Of a stretch of 64,000 bases of DNA, positions 17,742-27,694 are shown in pieces. Below the pieces are notes generated by a model, which did not search any database, had not been told where the DNA came from, and worked only from the letters and a program-made list of their open reading frames with translations. Origin of the DNA: Indolivaga capnocytophagoides DSM 22835 (GTDB lineage: Bacteria > Bacteroidota > Bacteroidia > Bacteroidales > Dysgonomonadaceae); assembly GCF_000426485.1 (NCBI RefSeq), contig NZ_AUFL01000010.1, forward strand, positions 124,001 through 188,000, read 5' to 3'. The position numbers and the translations under genes are program-made. The stretch's first letter is position 1. Each line of letters opens with the position of its first letter.

Positions 17742-18497
17742 TTAGTCTTTGAATTTCGCTACCAGGAACTCTCGGTTCAATCGAGCGATATTGCTTATAG
17801 AAATATTCTTAGGGCATTCTACTTCGCAAGCACCGGTGTTGGTACAGTTACCGAAACCTAGTTCATCCATTTTAGCAACCATCGATTTTGCACGTTTAGC
17901 AGCTTCAACTCTACCTTGAGGAAGAAGTGCCAATTGGCTAACCTTAGCTGATAGGAATAACATCGCCGAGCCATTTTTACATGCTGCAACACAAGCTCCA
18001 CAACCGATACAAGAAGCTGAGTCCATTGCTTCGTCAGCATCTTCTTTTGAGATAGGAATTGCATTTGCATCTTGTGCTCCACCTGCATTGATTGATGTGT
18101 AACCACCAGCTTGGATGATTTTATCGAAAGCTGTACGGTCTACCATCAAGTCGCGGATAACAGGGAAACCTGCCGAGCGCCAAGGTTCGATAGTGATGGT
18201 TTCGCCATCTTTAAACTTACGCATGTGCAACTGACAAGTAGTGATGTCTTCGTCCGGTCCGTGAGGGTGTCCGTTGATATATAAGCTACACATACCGCAG
18301 ATACCTTCGCGGCAGTCATGGTCGAATACTACCGGCTCCTGACCTTTATTGATAAGTGTTTCGTTCAGGATGTCCAACATTTCAAGGAATGAACTTTCTG
18401 TTGATATTCCATCCAATTTGTATGATTCAAAAGCTCCTTTTTCTTTAGGACCTCTTTGACGCCATACTTTCAGTGTTATATTTATTGTCTTATCCAT
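17742..18497 (-). CDS. sdhB: Succinate dehydrogenase/fumarate reductase iron-sulfur subunit
   Basis: 251 residues. It carries electrons between the flavoprotein and the quinone site. The N-terminal ferredoxin domain has [16 protein letters not shown] and a fourth Cys in ITTCQLH ([2Fe-2S]). The C-terminal domain has [14 protein letters not shown] and [14 protein letters not shown] for the [4Fe-4S] and [3Fe-4S] clusters. Last gene of the sdhC-A-B order, 24 nt after sdhA. In anaerobic Bacteroidales this complex usually works as fumarate reductase; direction cannot be told from sequence, so frdB is an equal name. Confidence 0.96.
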   Translation of the reverse strand: MDKTINITLKVWRQRGPKEKGAFESYKLDGISTESSFLEMLDILNETLINKGQEPVVFDHDCREGICGMCSLYINGHPHGPDEDITTCQLHMRKFKDGETITIEPWRSAGFPVIRDLMVDRTAFDKIIQAGGYTSINAGGAQDANAIPISKEDADEAMDSASCIGCGACVAACKNGSAMLFLSAKVSQLALLPQGRVEAAKRAKSMVAKMDELGFGNCTNTGACEVECPKNISISNIARLNREFLVAKFKD

Positions 18498-18521
18498 TTT
18501 GTTACTCTTTTTCTGATTGGG

Positions 18522-20480
18522 TTATGCTTTATAGTTACGTTGTTGTCTAACTACAAATTCGTAGTCTAGAGGTTCTTTTACCAATTCAGGATCTTGATCC
18601 TCTCCCATATATTTCCAACATGAAACATAAGAGTAGTTTTCGTCATCACGAAGAGCTTCTCCTTCAGGAGTCTGGTATTCTTCACGGAAGTGACCTCCGC
18701 AAGACTCGTTTCTATCCAAGCCGTCCATAGCCATCAAGTAACCTATTTCGATAAAGTCAGCCAAACGAAGAGCTTTTTCCAATTCGGTGTTCAATGTATT
18801 TGCTTCACCTGGTATACGAAGGTTTGTCCAGAAGTCTTTTCTTAGTTCTTTAATCTTGGCGATTGCTGTTTCTAAAGATTCTTTTGTACGTCCCATTCCA
18901 ACGTATTCCCACATGATATGACCTAGTTTTTTGTGGATAGAGTCTACCGAATGTTCTCCTTTGATAGCCATCAGTTTTGCAACTTTTTTATTGATTGCAT
19001 CTTCTGCTTCTTGGAATTCAGGTAAATCAGTACTGAAACGAGGTACAGTAATTTGGTCAGCCAAATAGTTTTGGATTGTATATGGTAATACGAAATAACC
19101 ATCGGCAAGACCTTGCATCAATGCAGATGCTCCAAGACGGTTGGCTCCGTGATCAGAGAAGTTAGCTTCACCGATAAAGAAACAGCCGGGGATTGATGTT
19201 TGCAATTCGTAATCGACCCAAACTCCACCCATTGTGTAGTGGATTGCTGGGTAAATCATCATCGGAGTTTCGTATGGATTATCATCAACAATCTTTTCGT
19301 ACATCTGGAATAAGTTACCGTATTTTGCTTCTACAGTACTTTTTCCTAAACGTTCGATAGCTGCCGAGAAATCAAGATAAACAGCAAGACCTGTTGATCC
19401 GACACCGAATCCTGCATCACATCTTTCTTTTGCTGCACGAGATGCTACGTCACGAGGAACAAGGTTACCGAATGCAGGGTAACGTCTTTCCAGGTAGTAG
19501 TCTCTGTCTTCTTCTTTTATTTGAGTTGGTTTAAGCTTTCCTGCACGAATTGCTTCCGAATCTTCTTTTTTCTTTGGTACCCAGATACGACCATCGTTAC
19601 GAAGAGACTCTGACATCAAAGTTAATTTGGATTGGAATTCTCCGTGTACAGGAATACATGTAGGGTGAATCTGTGCAAAACATGGGTTTGCAAAGTAAGC
19701 TCCTTTCTTGTATGCCTGAATAGCTGCCGAACCGTTAGATCCCATAGCATTTGTAGAAAGGAAGAATGCGTTTCCGTATCCACCTGTTCCTATAACTACT
19801 GCATGAGCCGAGAAACGTTCGATTTTACCGGTTACAAGGTTTCGGGCAATAATACCGCGGGCACGACCGTCAATAATAACAAGGTCAAGCATCTCGTAAC
19901 GAGTGTATAATTTTACAGAACCTTTTTGTACTTGGCGACTCAATGACGAGTATGCTCCAAGCAGCAATTGTTGTCCTGTTTGTCCTTTAGCATAAAATGT
20001 ACGTGATACCTGAGCTCCACCGAATGAGCGGTTGTCAAGCAAGCCTCCGTATTCGCGAGCAAAAGGTACTCCTTGTGCAACACATTGGTCGATGATGTTG
20101 TTTGAAACTTCCGCCATACGGTAAACATTCGCTTCACGTGCACGGTAGTCTCCTCCTTTGATTGTATCGTAGAATAGACGGTAAACAGAGTCACCATCGT
20201 TTTGATAATTTTTAGCAGCGTTGATACCTCCTTGCGCAGCGATAGAGTGAGCACGGCGAGGTGAATCCTGAATACAGAAATTGAGAACATTGAATCCCAT
20301 TTCACCTAAAGAGGCTGCAGCTGAACCTCCGGCAAGACCTGTACCTACTACGATGATGTCGAGGCGGCGTTTGTTTGCAGGGTTGACCAATTTTTGGTGA
20401 GCTTTATAGTTCGACCATTTTTCAGCCAGTGGACCTTCTGGGATTTTAGAATCTTTTTTTGGATCTAATATAGTAGCCAT
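18522..20480 (-). CDS. sdhA: Succinate dehydrogenase/fumarate reductase flavoprotein subunit
   Basis: 652 residues, the longer form typical of single-cytochrome-b enzymes. The N-terminal FAD-binding fold is [20 protein letters not shown]. The covalent-FAD histidine lies in [13 protein letters not shown] (about residue 77). Catalytic-site segments HPTCIPVHG and the C-terminal [14 protein letters not shown] are present. It oxidises succinate or reduces fumarate on the cytoplasmic face. Flanked by sdhC upstream (118-nt spacer containing a repeat unit) and sdhB downstream. Confidence 0.96.
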   Translation of the reverse strand: MATILDPKKDSKIPEGPLAEKWSNYKAHQKLVNPANKRRLDIIVVGTGLAGGSAAASLGEMGFNVLNFCIQDSPRRAHSIAAQGGINAAKNYQNDGDSVYRLFYDTIKGGDYRAREANVYRMAEVSNNIIDQCVAQGVPFAREYGGLLDNRSFGGAQVSRTFYAKGQTGQQLLLGAYSSLSRQVQKGSVKLYTRYEMLDLVIIDGRARGIIARNLVTGKIERFSAHAVVIGTGGYGNAFFLSTNAMGSNGSAAIQAYKKGAYFANPCFAQIHPTCIPVHGEFQSKLTLMSESLRNDGRIWVPKKKEDSEAIRAGKLKPTQIKEEDRDYYLERRYPAFGNLVPRDVASRAAKERCDAGFGVGSTGLAVYLDFSAAIERLGKSTVEAKYGNLFQMYEKIVDDNPYETPMMIYPAIHYTMGGVWVDYELQTSIPGCFFIGEANFSDHGANRLGASALMQGLADGYFVLPYTIQNYLADQITVPRFSTDLPEFQEAEDAINKKVAKLMAIKGEHSVDSIHKKLGHIMWEYVGMGRTKESLETAIAKIKELRKDFWTNLRIPGEANTLNTELEKALRLADFIEIGYLMAMDGLDRNESCGGHFREEYQTPEGEALRDDENYSYVSCWKYMGEDQDPELVKEPLDYEFVVRQQRNYKA

Positions 20481-20510
20481 ATTTATTTTTTCTTTTAGCG
20501 TTTATTGATT

Positions 20511-20597
20511 AAGGTCTCAGACCTATTTATTGACTTACCGTAAATGATAATAGTTTGTAATTATCACTTGGGTAGTGTCATTAAATACTTCTTGTTA
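20511..20597 (-). repeat. Dispersed palindrome-tipped unit, copy E (inside the sdh operon)
   Basis: Exact palindrome AGGTCTCAGACCT (20512-20524), then TATTTATTGACTTA, ending in GTCATTAAATACTTCTTG. This is the family in reverse orientation. It fills the whole spacer between sdhC and sdhA, so it must be transcribed. Confidence 0.75.
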
Positions 20598-20598
20598 C

Positions 20599-21285
20599 TT
20601 ACATGCACGAAGTGCAAAGTATGCTTTTAGCAAAGAAGTAAATCGGAACAATAGCAAAACCTATGCAAACAATTGTAGATACAATGTTAGCGATGCATTT
20701 CAAACGAGGCATCCAAGTTTTTCCGTTAAGTCCGGACGATTGGCACATACTCCAGATACCGTGTGATAAGTGAAACCAAATAGCAATAACACCGATAAGG
20801 TATAAAGCAACTTTGATCGGATTAGAAAACACAGCAAGCATGTGATTGCCTACATTTTCTGGATATACAACAATTTCTTCTAAGTGAAACAATTCTGCGA
20901 ACATCATTTTGAACCAGAAATCGTACAAGTGTATTAGTAGGAATACTAAAATCGCAATACCTAATACAAGCATGTTTTTTGAAGACCAAGGCACATCCGA
21001 TAAATTTGACGATGCATATTGGTCGTTACCTCTGGCTTTACGATTACGTAAAGTTAGAACGATGGCATAGCAAATGTGTATGACAAACAAAGCTGCTAGT
21101 GCTGCAGTTCCGACAAGGGCATACCAATTTACACCTAACAATGCACAAATTTGCTCATAAGCTTCTATTGAGATGATTGAAACTAAATTCATGCTCATGT
21201 GAAAAAGCAGAAATAGCACCAATGTTAAACCCGACAAAGCCATGACGAATTTTCGGCCAATGGAGGAATTAATTAACCAACTCAT
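20599..21285 (-). CDS. sdhC: Succinate dehydrogenase/fumarate reductase cytochrome b subunit
   Basis: 228 residues with five predicted transmembrane helices, the single-subunit, di-heme type b anchor. Histidines likely to bind heme are in LFLLFHMSMNL (helix 1), VIHICYAIV (helix 2), LIHLYDFWFKMMF and AIWFHLSHGIWS (later helices). It passes electrons between menaquinone and the SdhB clusters. First gene of the operon; no separate sdhD is present, as expected for this type. Confidence 0.94.
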   Translation of the reverse strand: MSWLINSSIGRKFVMALSGLTLVLFLLFHMSMNLVSIISIEAYEQICALLGVNWYALVGTAALAALFVIHICYAIVLTLRNRKARGNDQYASSNLSDVPWSSKNMLVLGIAILVFLLIHLYDFWFKMMFAELFHLEEIVVYPENVGNHMLAVFSNPIKVALYLIGVIAIWFHLSHGIWSMCQSSGLNGKTWMPRLKCIANIVSTIVCIGFAIVPIYFFAKSILCTSCM

Positions 21286-21335
21286 AAGTTTTAATAGTTT
21301 TTTTAGTTATTTAATGGTTGTTGATTACGTGGATA

Positions 21336-21347
21336 AGGCTTCAGACC
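21336..21347. repeat. Degenerate AGGTCT-type palindrome upstream of sdhC
   Basis: AGGCTTCAGACC retains the right half of the palindrome. Confidence 0.4.
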
Positions 21348-21471
21348 ATTTTGTTATTTTGCATGATTCATAACAAGAGCAAGCCGTTGTTAATTATTAT
21401 TACATGAATCTATAGTCTTTAGCTTATAAATAAAAACAATTAGATATTTTTTTTATCAATGTTTCGTTTCG

Positions 21472-21479
21472 CAAAATTA
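21472..21479 (-). promoter_or_regulatory. Possible promoter -7 box for sdhCAB
   Basis: TAATTTTG on the minus strand fits TAnnTTTG, about 185 nt before the sdhC start. No clean -33 TTTG was seen. A degenerate repeat palindrome (21336-21347) lies in the leader. Apart from these, the spacer 21286-21709 shows nothing gene-like. Confidence 0.4.
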
Positions 21480-21709
21480 AAGTAAATAACCTTTGAAAGA
21501 AAGGAAAATCATACTTTTTTATCCTCTTTTTATAGGGTTTAACACGTTCATTCTTTTATTTATACTAATCGAAGTTTAAATTTGCTCAGCGATATTTTTT
21601 TTTCTTGTTCGGATATTGTGACAAAATGTAAACGAACTGTTTTTACTATACATCGTTCTATTTTTTATTGGATGAACAATATTTAATTTTGTTTGTGCTG
21701 TTTTCTCTC

Positions 21710-23365
21710 TTACTTTTCTTTCTTGTTTCTAAGAATTGTAAGTATGACTACGATTGCTAATGCCCCCGATATTATTACACCTAATAGCCCTAATATAGAA
21801 ACACCCCGCAATAAGGGCGGCATGCTCGCCAGAATAAGGATAGATGACCCCACGGCAATAGATGATATTAAAATAGCCAGAACAAGTCGGTTGATTGTGT
21901 TCTTAATGTCTGACAACCCATTAATATTGTGAGTTATCTTCAGATCGTCATGATTGATTTTTTGTATAAGTGAATGGAAATCCTCCGGAAGTTCTTCCAG
22001 ACGGTCATTCCAGCTATACAATTTGTCCATCAAGAGGTTTTTTATGTATTTAGGATTCAGCCTTTGTTTGATCATGTCATGTCCGTAGGGCTTTACATGA
22101 TCGATAATACTTGCTTCGAGTCCGAGTTCCCGCCCTATTCCTTCGAGTATGACTATACTGCGCGCAAGCAGATAGATATAATCGGGGAGGATAATCCTGT
22201 TGTCATACAATATCCGGCTGAATCTCTTTATTATACTTTGCAGATTGAGGTCTTTTATCGAGTCGGTATCTATTATATCAAGAAAATCGTAGAGGTCTCT
22301 TTCGAATTGGGCGTCATTTTTGATTTTATATTCCAGTGCGATTTTTTTTATTATTCTGATCAGGCGTCTTGTGTCTTTCCTTAGTATATGCATCACGAAA
22401 TTAGCTAATAGCTCCTGATCCTGAGGGATGATCCGACCTACTGATCCGTAATCTATGAAAACGATTTGAGAAGAAGGTAAAACGAAGATGTTGCCGGAAT
22501 GTGGGTCGGCATGGAAATAACCATATTCGATTACCTGTTTCAGGTAGAGGTCTACAATGTGCATTGCGACATTCTTTGTATCCAAACCCTGTGCTGTCAA
22601 TTGCTGCTTGTCTGAGACTTTTATTCCATCTATAAACTCCATGCATAGTATATTGTTATTCGACAGGTGTTTGTATGTTGCTGGTGTGTAAATTGATGGA
22701 TTCTTTCTGAAATTCTTCCTAAACCGTTCAATATTGTTCAATTCCTGAGTAAAGGAGAGTTCGCTCAGAATAGATTTTTCGAAGGCTCTTATTATATGGT
22801 TTATCCCTGTTTGGCGGGCAATGTCATAATACGTTTCAAGAAGCCGGCTAAAGTCTTTCATGATAAGAAGATCTGCTTCTATGATTTCTTCTATACCCTC
22901 TCTTTTTACTTTGATGATGACTTTTTGATTGTTTTCAAGTAATATTCCCGTGTATACCTGAGATAATGATGCTGCTGCAATCGGATTTGTATCTATTTCG
23001 GAAAATAGATCGTCAATATCTTTGTTAAATTCTTTCTTTATTGTATTTCTAAGATCTATTTCTTTGGTTTGTACATTATCCTGTAGTTTCTGGAGCTCTT
23101 CTATCATTTCAATCGGGAATAAGTCATCCCTGTTGCTTAGTAATTGTCCCAGTTTTATATAAGTGGGTCCTAACTCTTCGAGCACTAGTCGTATACGTTC
23201 GTATATACCCAGAGAAAATACTTCTTTTCGTTTTTCGTTTTTGTTGATATAGCTTTCGGGGATAAGATTTTTGATGCCGGTTTTTGTAACAAGGGTATCA
23301 AATCCGTATTTAGTGAGAATGGAAACTAATTGAGCTGTTCTTTTTATTTTTCTGATACTGTCCAT
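21710..23365 (-). CDS. ABC1/UbiB/AarF-family atypical kinase
   Basis: 551 residues from ATG 23365; a longer frame to 23395 exists, but a strong GGAGGGATA ribosome-binding site 7 nt before this ATG decides the start. Family motifs: KLGQLLSNRDD (the KxGQ motif, about 59-69), the Ala-rich loop AAASLSQVYTG, lysine in VIIKVKREG, catalytic YGYFHADPHSGNIFV and metal-binding FIDYGSVG. Two C-terminal membrane helices end the protein. UbiB-like proteins support quinone/isoprenoid lipid metabolism; position next to sdh fits a menaquinone-related role (inference). Confidence 0.9.
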   Translation of the reverse strand: MDSIRKIKRTAQLVSILTKYGFDTLVTKTGIKNLIPESYINKNEKRKEVFSLGIYERIRLVLEELGPTYIKLGQLLSNRDDLFPIEMIEELQKLQDNVQTKEIDLRNTIKKEFNKDIDDLFSEIDTNPIAAASLSQVYTGILLENNQKVIIKVKREGIEEIIEADLLIMKDFSRLLETYYDIARQTGINHIIRAFEKSILSELSFTQELNNIERFRKNFRKNPSIYTPATYKHLSNNNILCMEFIDGIKVSDKQQLTAQGLDTKNVAMHIVDLYLKQVIEYGYFHADPHSGNIFVLPSSQIVFIDYGSVGRIIPQDQELLANFVMHILRKDTRRLIRIIKKIALEYKIKNDAQFERDLYDFLDIIDTDSIKDLNLQSIIKRFSRILYDNRIILPDYIYLLARSIVILEGIGRELGLEASIIDHVKPYGHDMIKQRLNPKYIKNLLMDKLYSWNDRLEELPEDFHSLIQKINHDDLKITHNINGLSDIKNTINRLVLAILISSIAVGSSILILASMPPLLRGVSILGLLGVIISGALAIVVILTILRNKKEK

Positions 23366-23403
23366 ATATATATCCCTCCGTTGCTCTACTTGCAATATTT
23401 TTA

Positions 23404-23412
23404 AGGTCTAAC
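23404..23412. repeat. Half-palindrome GGTCTAACC near copy B
   Basis: AAGGTCTAACCC lies 19 nt before the 5' end of unit B; it may be a remnant of a second unit. Confidence 0.35.
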
Positions 23413-23430
23413 CCAGCTAGCTATTAAGTA

Positions 23431-23513
23431 GCAGAAAGTATTAATGATATGCTTTTAGCAATAATAATCTGTTGCTTTTGTGCTTGCAAAGTTAAGTAAT
23501 GGGTCTGAAACCC
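23431..23513 (+). repeat. Dispersed palindrome-tipped unit, copy B
   Basis: It starts GCAGAAAGTATTAATG and ends in GGGTCTGAAACCC (23501-23513). Within it, TAACTTTG (23487-23494, minus strand) also fits a -7 promoter box for the ABC1 kinase gene. Confidence 0.75.
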
Positions 23514-23587
23514 TGTTTACTTGTAAATATACAATGTTTTTGTGAGTTTTAAGTAAACCGAATACCTCTTTGTATATAGATAAAAAA

Positions 23588-23613
23588 ATGACCAGCCGAT
23601 TTCGACTGGTCAT
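23588..23613 (-). terminator. Terminator after rplT
   Basis: ATGACCAG / CTGGTCAT stem with a 10-nt loop, followed on the minus strand by TTTTTTTA. It closes the thrS-infC-rpmI-rplT group. Confidence 0.85.
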
Positions 23614-23635
23614 TTTTAATATCATAGGTTAAAAT

Positions 23636-23649
23636 AGGTTTTGAGACCT
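23636..23649. repeat. AGGTTTTGAGACCT palindrome abutting the rplT stop
   Basis: The right arm touches the TAA of rplT. The arrangement stop-codon-then-palindrome is the same as after nuoB and nuoCD. Confidence 0.6.
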
Positions 23650-23993
23650 TATTTTACTTTTGCTACGATTGCGCTGAATGCTTCAGGATGGTTCATTGCA
23701 AGGTCTGCAAGAACTTTACGGTTGATTTCGATTCCGTTTTTGTGAAGAGCACCCATAAGGCGAGAATAAGACATTCCTTCAAGACGTGCAGCTGCATTGA
23801 TACGTTGTATCCAAAGTGCACGGAAGTTGCGTTTTTTAGCGCGACGGTCGCGGAATGCATAAGTTAGACCTTTTTCCCAAGTATTTTTGGCAACTGTCCA
23901 AACATTTTTACGGGCTCCGTAATACCCTCTTGTTAATTTTAATACTTTTTTACGGCGGTTGCGTGACGCAACATGGTTGACTGATCTTGGCAT
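23649..23993 (-). CDS. rplT: 50S ribosomal protein L20
   Basis: 114 residues, normal length. The basic N-terminal tail [20 protein letters not shown] and helical body ([32 protein letters not shown]) are diagnostic. It binds 23S rRNA early in 50S assembly. Last gene of the infC-rpmI-rplT group, followed by a terminator; no L20-type autoregulatory leader was recognised. Confidence 0.97.
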   Translation of the reverse strand: MPRSVNHVASRNRRKKVLKLTRGYYGARKNVWTVAKNTWEKGLTYAFRDRRAKKRNFRALWIQRINAAARLEGMSYSRLMGALHKNGIEINRKVLADLAMNHPEAFSAIVAKVK

Positions 23994-24097
23994 AATTGTA
24001 AGATGTTTTGAATGTTAGCGGCTCTACCCTTTAGAACTCTTTTGTGCATACATTCTGTTAATAAATCAAAATTTGCTTTTAAGAAAACTATTGAAAC

Positions 24098-24295
24098 TTA
24101 TTTCAATGCAAGCAATTGCTTAACATTTTTCACGTCAGCGGCATGTACTGTAGCAGCGTGGGTAAGATTTCTTTTTTGTTTTTTAGTTTTCTTAGTCAAG
24201 ATGTGACTTTTGAAAGCATGTTTTCTTTTGATTTTTCCTGATCCGGTAAGGCTGAACCTTTTTTTGGCACCGGAGTTAGTCTTCATTTTTGGCAT
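24098..24295 (-). CDS. rpmI: 50S ribosomal protein L35
   Basis: 65 residues, full length for L35. [28 protein letters not shown] is the family signature, and the protein is strongly basic. It sits between infC and rplT on the same strand (51-nt and 104-nt spacers), the conserved bacterial order. Confidence 0.97.
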   Translation of the reverse strand: MPKMKTNSGAKKRFSLTGSGKIKRKHAFKSHILTKKTKKQKRNLTHAATVHAADVKNVKQLLALK

Positions 24296-24346
24296 CTTGT
24301 TAATACTTAATTTTTAATATTTATGATACTACTTGCGTAGCTTTTT

Positions 24347-24982
24347 TTAAGCTTCTTCTTGTTTTTCTTCCGCTTTTTCTGTCTTTTCAGCTTTTTTATC
24401 TTCTTTGCCTTTTTCTTCAACTTTTTTAGGCGCAGCCTTTACCGGTTGTTTTTTAGGAGAAAGCATGATAATCATTTTCTTTCCTTCAAGCTGAGGTAGT
24501 TGGTCTACTTTTGCATAATCTTCCAACTCTGTTGCGAAGCGAAGCAGTAGAACTTCTCCTTGCTCTTTGAAAAGGATAGAACGCCCTTTGAAGAAAACGT
24601 AAGCTTTTACTTTTGAACCTTCTTCAAGAAAAGACTTAGCATGTTTGAGCTTAAAGTTAAAATCATGGTCGTCGGTTTGAGGTCCGAAACGAATCTCCTT
24701 TACAACTACCTTTACAGATTTAGCTTTTTGTTCTTTTAGCTTTTTCTTTTGTTGATACAAAAACTTCTGATAATCAGTAATACGACAAACAGGAGGATCA
24801 CCATTTGGAGAGATCTCTACCAAATCGAGACCTTTTTCGTCAGCTATCTTTAGCGCATCATGAGTAGAATATACTCCTTGCTCAACATTTTCACCGACTA
24901 GGCGGACTTGAGGTACACGAATCTTCTCATTGATTCTGTGAAGTTCCTCTTTTTTATTGTTATTGATTCTGTTGTTCCTCAT
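24347..24982 (-). CDS. infC: Translation initiation factor IF-3
   Basis: 211 residues, longer than the usual 170-180. The IF3 N domain ([23 protein letters not shown]) and C domain ([22 protein letters not shown]) are intact. The excess is a C-terminal Lys/Glu-rich tail from about residue 175 ([18 protein letters not shown]), low complexity and likely disordered. It binds the 30S subunit and checks start-codon/initiator pairing. The start ATG 24982 gives [11 protein letters not shown]; rare start codons are known for infC, but none is needed here. Confidence 0.95.
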   Translation of the reverse strand: MRNNRINNNKKEELHRINEKIRVPQVRLVGENVEQGVYSTHDALKIADEKGLDLVEISPNGDPPVCRITDYQKFLYQQKKKLKEQKAKSVKVVVKEIRFGPQTDDHDFNFKLKHAKSFLEEGSKVKAYVFFKGRSILFKEQGEVLLLRFATELEDYAKVDQLPQLEGKKMIIMLSPKKQPVKAAPKKVEEKGKEDKKAEKTEKAEEKQEEA

Positions 24983-25091
24983 TAAAAAAAGATTATGTTC
25001 CTTTCTGTTTTCTTATTAAATTTTTTTTATTACCTGATTATATTCATTTTATACGATGAAATACTGTTTGGTTTTAACCAAAATGGATAAG

Positions 25092-25103
25092 AGTCTGTGA
25101 CCC
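25092..25103. repeat. Degenerate palindrome over the thrS stop
   Basis: AGTCTGTGACCC on the plus strand, GGGTCACAGACT on the gene strand, directly following the TAG stop of thrS. Confidence 0.5.
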
Positions 25104-27049
25104 TATTTGTTCCATGCATTCATCATTTTTTCAACTTCTTCTGTAATTTGATCGGCAAAGGTAGTAATTTTCATTGAACCTTTATCACCTTCACCCTGTT
25201 TTCTTATCGAAACTTCTTCACTTTCTGCTTCTTTCTCTCCAACGATAAGTAAATACGGGATTCTTTTCAATTCGTTATCACGTATTTTTCGTCCGATTTT
25301 TTCATTGCGGTCGTCTACCTGAGTGCGGATGTCACGTCTTTTCAGGAATGAAGCTACCCTATGTGCATAGTCGTTGAATTTTTCGCTGATAGGCATAATT
25401 ACAACCTGATCGGGTGTCAGCCACAGCGGAAATTTACCCGCTGTATGTTCGATAAGCACAGCGATAAATCGTTCCATAGAACCGAATGGCGCACGGTGAA
25501 TCATTACCGGACAGTGTTTTTGATTATCTGCTCCTGTATATTCAAGACCAAAGCGTTCGGGTAGGTTATAGTCTACTTGAATAGTGCCAAGCTGCCAGCG
25601 GCGTCCTAAAGCGTCCTTCACCATGAAGTCTAGTTTGGGTCCGTAAAATGCGGCTTCACCCAACTCTACTTTAGCAGGAAGTCCTTTTTGTTCGCAGGCT
25701 TCGATAATAGCTGCTTCTGCTTTTTGCCAGTTTTCTTCCGATCCGATGTATTTTTCTTTATTTTCGGGATCTCTCAATGAGATTTGAGCTTCGAAATTCT
25801 CAAAGTCTAATGCTTTGAAGATGATGAAGATAATGTCGACTACTTTCAAAAACTCATCTTTCAACTGATCGGGAGTACAGAAAATATGCGCATCATCTTG
25901 AGTAAACCCGCGTACACGAGTCAATCCATGTAATTCACCACTTTGTTCGTAACGGTAAACTGTGCCGAATTCAGCCAAACGAAGAGGCAGGTCTTTATAT
26001 GAGCGGGGTGTTATTTTGTATATCTCACAGTGGTGAGGGCAGTTCATCGGTTTTAATAAAAACTCTTCGTTTTCTTCCGGTGTATGAATCGGTTGGAATG
26101 AATCCTTTCCATATTTTGCATAGTGACCCGAAGTTACATATAATTGTTTTGCCCCGATGTGGGGTGTCATAACCTGATCGTAATCGAATTGCTTCTGAAT
26201 CTTTTTCAGAAAATCTTCCAGACGAAGACGCAATTGTGTTCCTCTTGGTAACCACAATGGCAAACCTTGACCGACATTCTGAGAGAATCCAAATAGCTCT
26301 AGTTCTTTTCCTATTTTGCGGTGATCACGTTTTTTTGCTTCTTCCAAAAGAGTGAGGTAATCATCCAGCATCTTTTGTTTAGGGAAGGTGATTCCGTATA
26401 AACGGGTCAACTGTTTACGTTTTTCATCACCTCTCCAATATGCTCCAGCTGCACTAAGAATCTTTACAGCTTTGATGTATGAAGTATTGGGTAAGTGAGG
26501 TCCACGACAAAGATCGGTGAATGATCCTTGTGTATATGTTGTGATTGTTCCGTCTGCAAGATCGTTGATTAATTCGACTTTGTATCCCTCATTACGGTCT
26601 CCGAACATTTTTAGTGCATCGGTTTTGGTAATGCTTTTACGAACGATCTCTTCTTTCTTAGCAATCAGTTCTTTCATTTTCTTTTCGATTGCCGGAAAGT
26701 CGGAGTCTTTAACAGGCGTATCGCCGAAGTCGATGTCGTAATAGAATCCGTTTTCGATAGCAGGCCCGATACCGAATTTAGCATGAGGATACAATTCCTG
26801 TATTGCTTCGGCCATAAGGTGAGCCGATGAGTGCCAGAATGCATGCTTGCCTTCTTCGTCATCCCATTTGAGCAGGCTTACAGTAGAATCTTCTTCTATA
26901 GGGCGCGTCAGATCCCATGTCTGACCATTTACGCTTGATGCCAAAACATCTTGAGCTAATCTGGAACTGATACTTTCTGCAATCTGCATTGAAGATGTTC
27001 CTCTGGGAAATTCCCTTACGGAACCATCAGGAAATGTAATTTTAATCAT
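25103..27049 (-). CDS. thrS: Threonyl-tRNA synthetase
   Basis: 648 residues, class II. In order: TGS domain ([19 protein letters not shown]), editing domain with [10 protein letters not shown] (about 73-82), and catalytic core with motif 2-type [22 protein letters not shown]. Zinc ligands are in [10 protein letters not shown], and a C-terminal anticodon-binding domain ([15 protein letters not shown]) ends the protein. It charges tRNA-Thr and hydrolyses mis-charged Ser. It opens the thrS-infC-rpmI-rplT order. Its stop codon TAG abuts a degenerate GGTC-ACA-GACTC palindrome (25092-25103). Confidence 0.97.
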   Translation of the reverse strand: MIKITFPDGSVREFPRGTSSMQIAESISSRLAQDVLASSVNGQTWDLTRPIEEDSTVSLLKWDDEEGKHAFWHSSAHLMAEAIQELYPHAKFGIGPAIENGFYYDIDFGDTPVKDSDFPAIEKKMKELIAKKEEIVRKSITKTDALKMFGDRNEGYKVELINDLADGTITTYTQGSFTDLCRGPHLPNTSYIKAVKILSAAGAYWRGDEKRKQLTRLYGITFPKQKMLDDYLTLLEEAKKRDHRKIGKELELFGFSQNVGQGLPLWLPRGTQLRLRLEDFLKKIQKQFDYDQVMTPHIGAKQLYVTSGHYAKYGKDSFQPIHTPEENEEFLLKPMNCPHHCEIYKITPRSYKDLPLRLAEFGTVYRYEQSGELHGLTRVRGFTQDDAHIFCTPDQLKDEFLKVVDIIFIIFKALDFENFEAQISLRDPENKEKYIGSEENWQKAEAAIIEACEQKGLPAKVELGEAAFYGPKLDFMVKDALGRRWQLGTIQVDYNLPERFGLEYTGADNQKHCPVMIHRAPFGSMERFIAVLIEHTAGKFPLWLTPDQVVIMPISEKFNDYAHRVASFLKRRDIRTQVDDRNEKIGRKIRDNELKRIPYLLIVGEKEAESEEVSIRKQGEGDKGSMKITTFADQITEEVEKMMNAWNK

Positions 27050-27108
27050 TAGTTATCTGTTTTATTTACTCTCGTACAAGTGAGGGTAATTATTTTAGTC
27101 AATTAATC

Positions 27109-27193
27109 GCAATAAGTTCTTAATGCAATACTTCTTATGTCTGAAGTCTTATTGCTGTTATGTTTTGTTTATGAACAAAAGGTCTTAGACCTT
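27109..27193 (+). repeat. Dispersed palindrome-tipped unit, copy D
   Basis: From GCAATAAGTTCTTAATGCAATACTT to the exact palindrome AAGGTCTTAGACCTT (27179-27193). A second half-site AAGGTCT follows at 27194-27200. It sits upstream of thrS. Confidence 0.75.
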
Positions 27194-27291
27194 AAGGTCT
27201 GCAAAATTACACATTTTATGGATTCTTTTATCTTATAATCCTTAAATTTTAAATCTCGAATCTTTTTGTCGAATAATATGCGATGTTACAT

Positions 27292-27313
27292 AAAAAGGTA
27301 ACAAAGGTGACAG
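27292..27313. repeat. GGTAAC/GTGAC intergenic repeat, copy 2
   Basis: AAAAAGGTAACAAAGGTGAC in the thrS upstream spacer. Confidence 0.6.
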
Positions 27314-27372
27314 TATTAATGATGAATGATCTGACAATCTTTCTCAATTGCTCCGAATTAATTTTTGATTGA

Positions 27373-27393
27373 GAAAAGGTTACAAAAGTAACA
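27373..27393. repeat. GGTTAC/GTAAC intergenic repeat, copy 3
   Basis: AAAAGGTTACAAAAGTAACAC, an imperfect inverted repeat, 60 nt after copy 2. TATAGATAAAAAT follows at about 27649. Confidence 0.6.
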
Positions 27394-27540
27394 CTCGAAG
27401 TCTTCTTTTCGGATTGTGTTACTTTGTTTTCAGTCTTCGAATTCAGCTTGTTGTATGAGTGTAATTCTGTTCAACACGATATTTACAAAAATGAGCGAAG
27501 CAGAGCCTCGCCCATACATTATTCTTTTGATCCTTTTCGA

Positions 27541-27630
27541 TAAGTAATTTAATGCTATATTTTCAAGTTATAACCAATTCTGGTTATCATACTTGTCAAT
27601 GAAATAAATAGGTTTGCAACCTTAATTATT
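27541..27630 (+). repeat. Dispersed palindrome-tipped unit, copy G
   Basis: TAAGTAATTTAATGCTATATTTT at the start, AAATAAATAGGTTTGCAACCTTAATT at the end; palindrome 27610-27622. With units above it accounts for most of the 645-nt gap 27050-27694, where no gene was seen. Confidence 0.7.
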
Positions 27631-27694
27631 ATTTACTCCCATTTGAGTATAGATAAAAATCGTTTGCTTATACCATTATCGGGCAAGGTGCTTT

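Noticed and set aside
19940-20305. Minus-strand 121-codon ORF
   Set aside because: Alternate frame of sdhA on the same strand; no domain and no start context.
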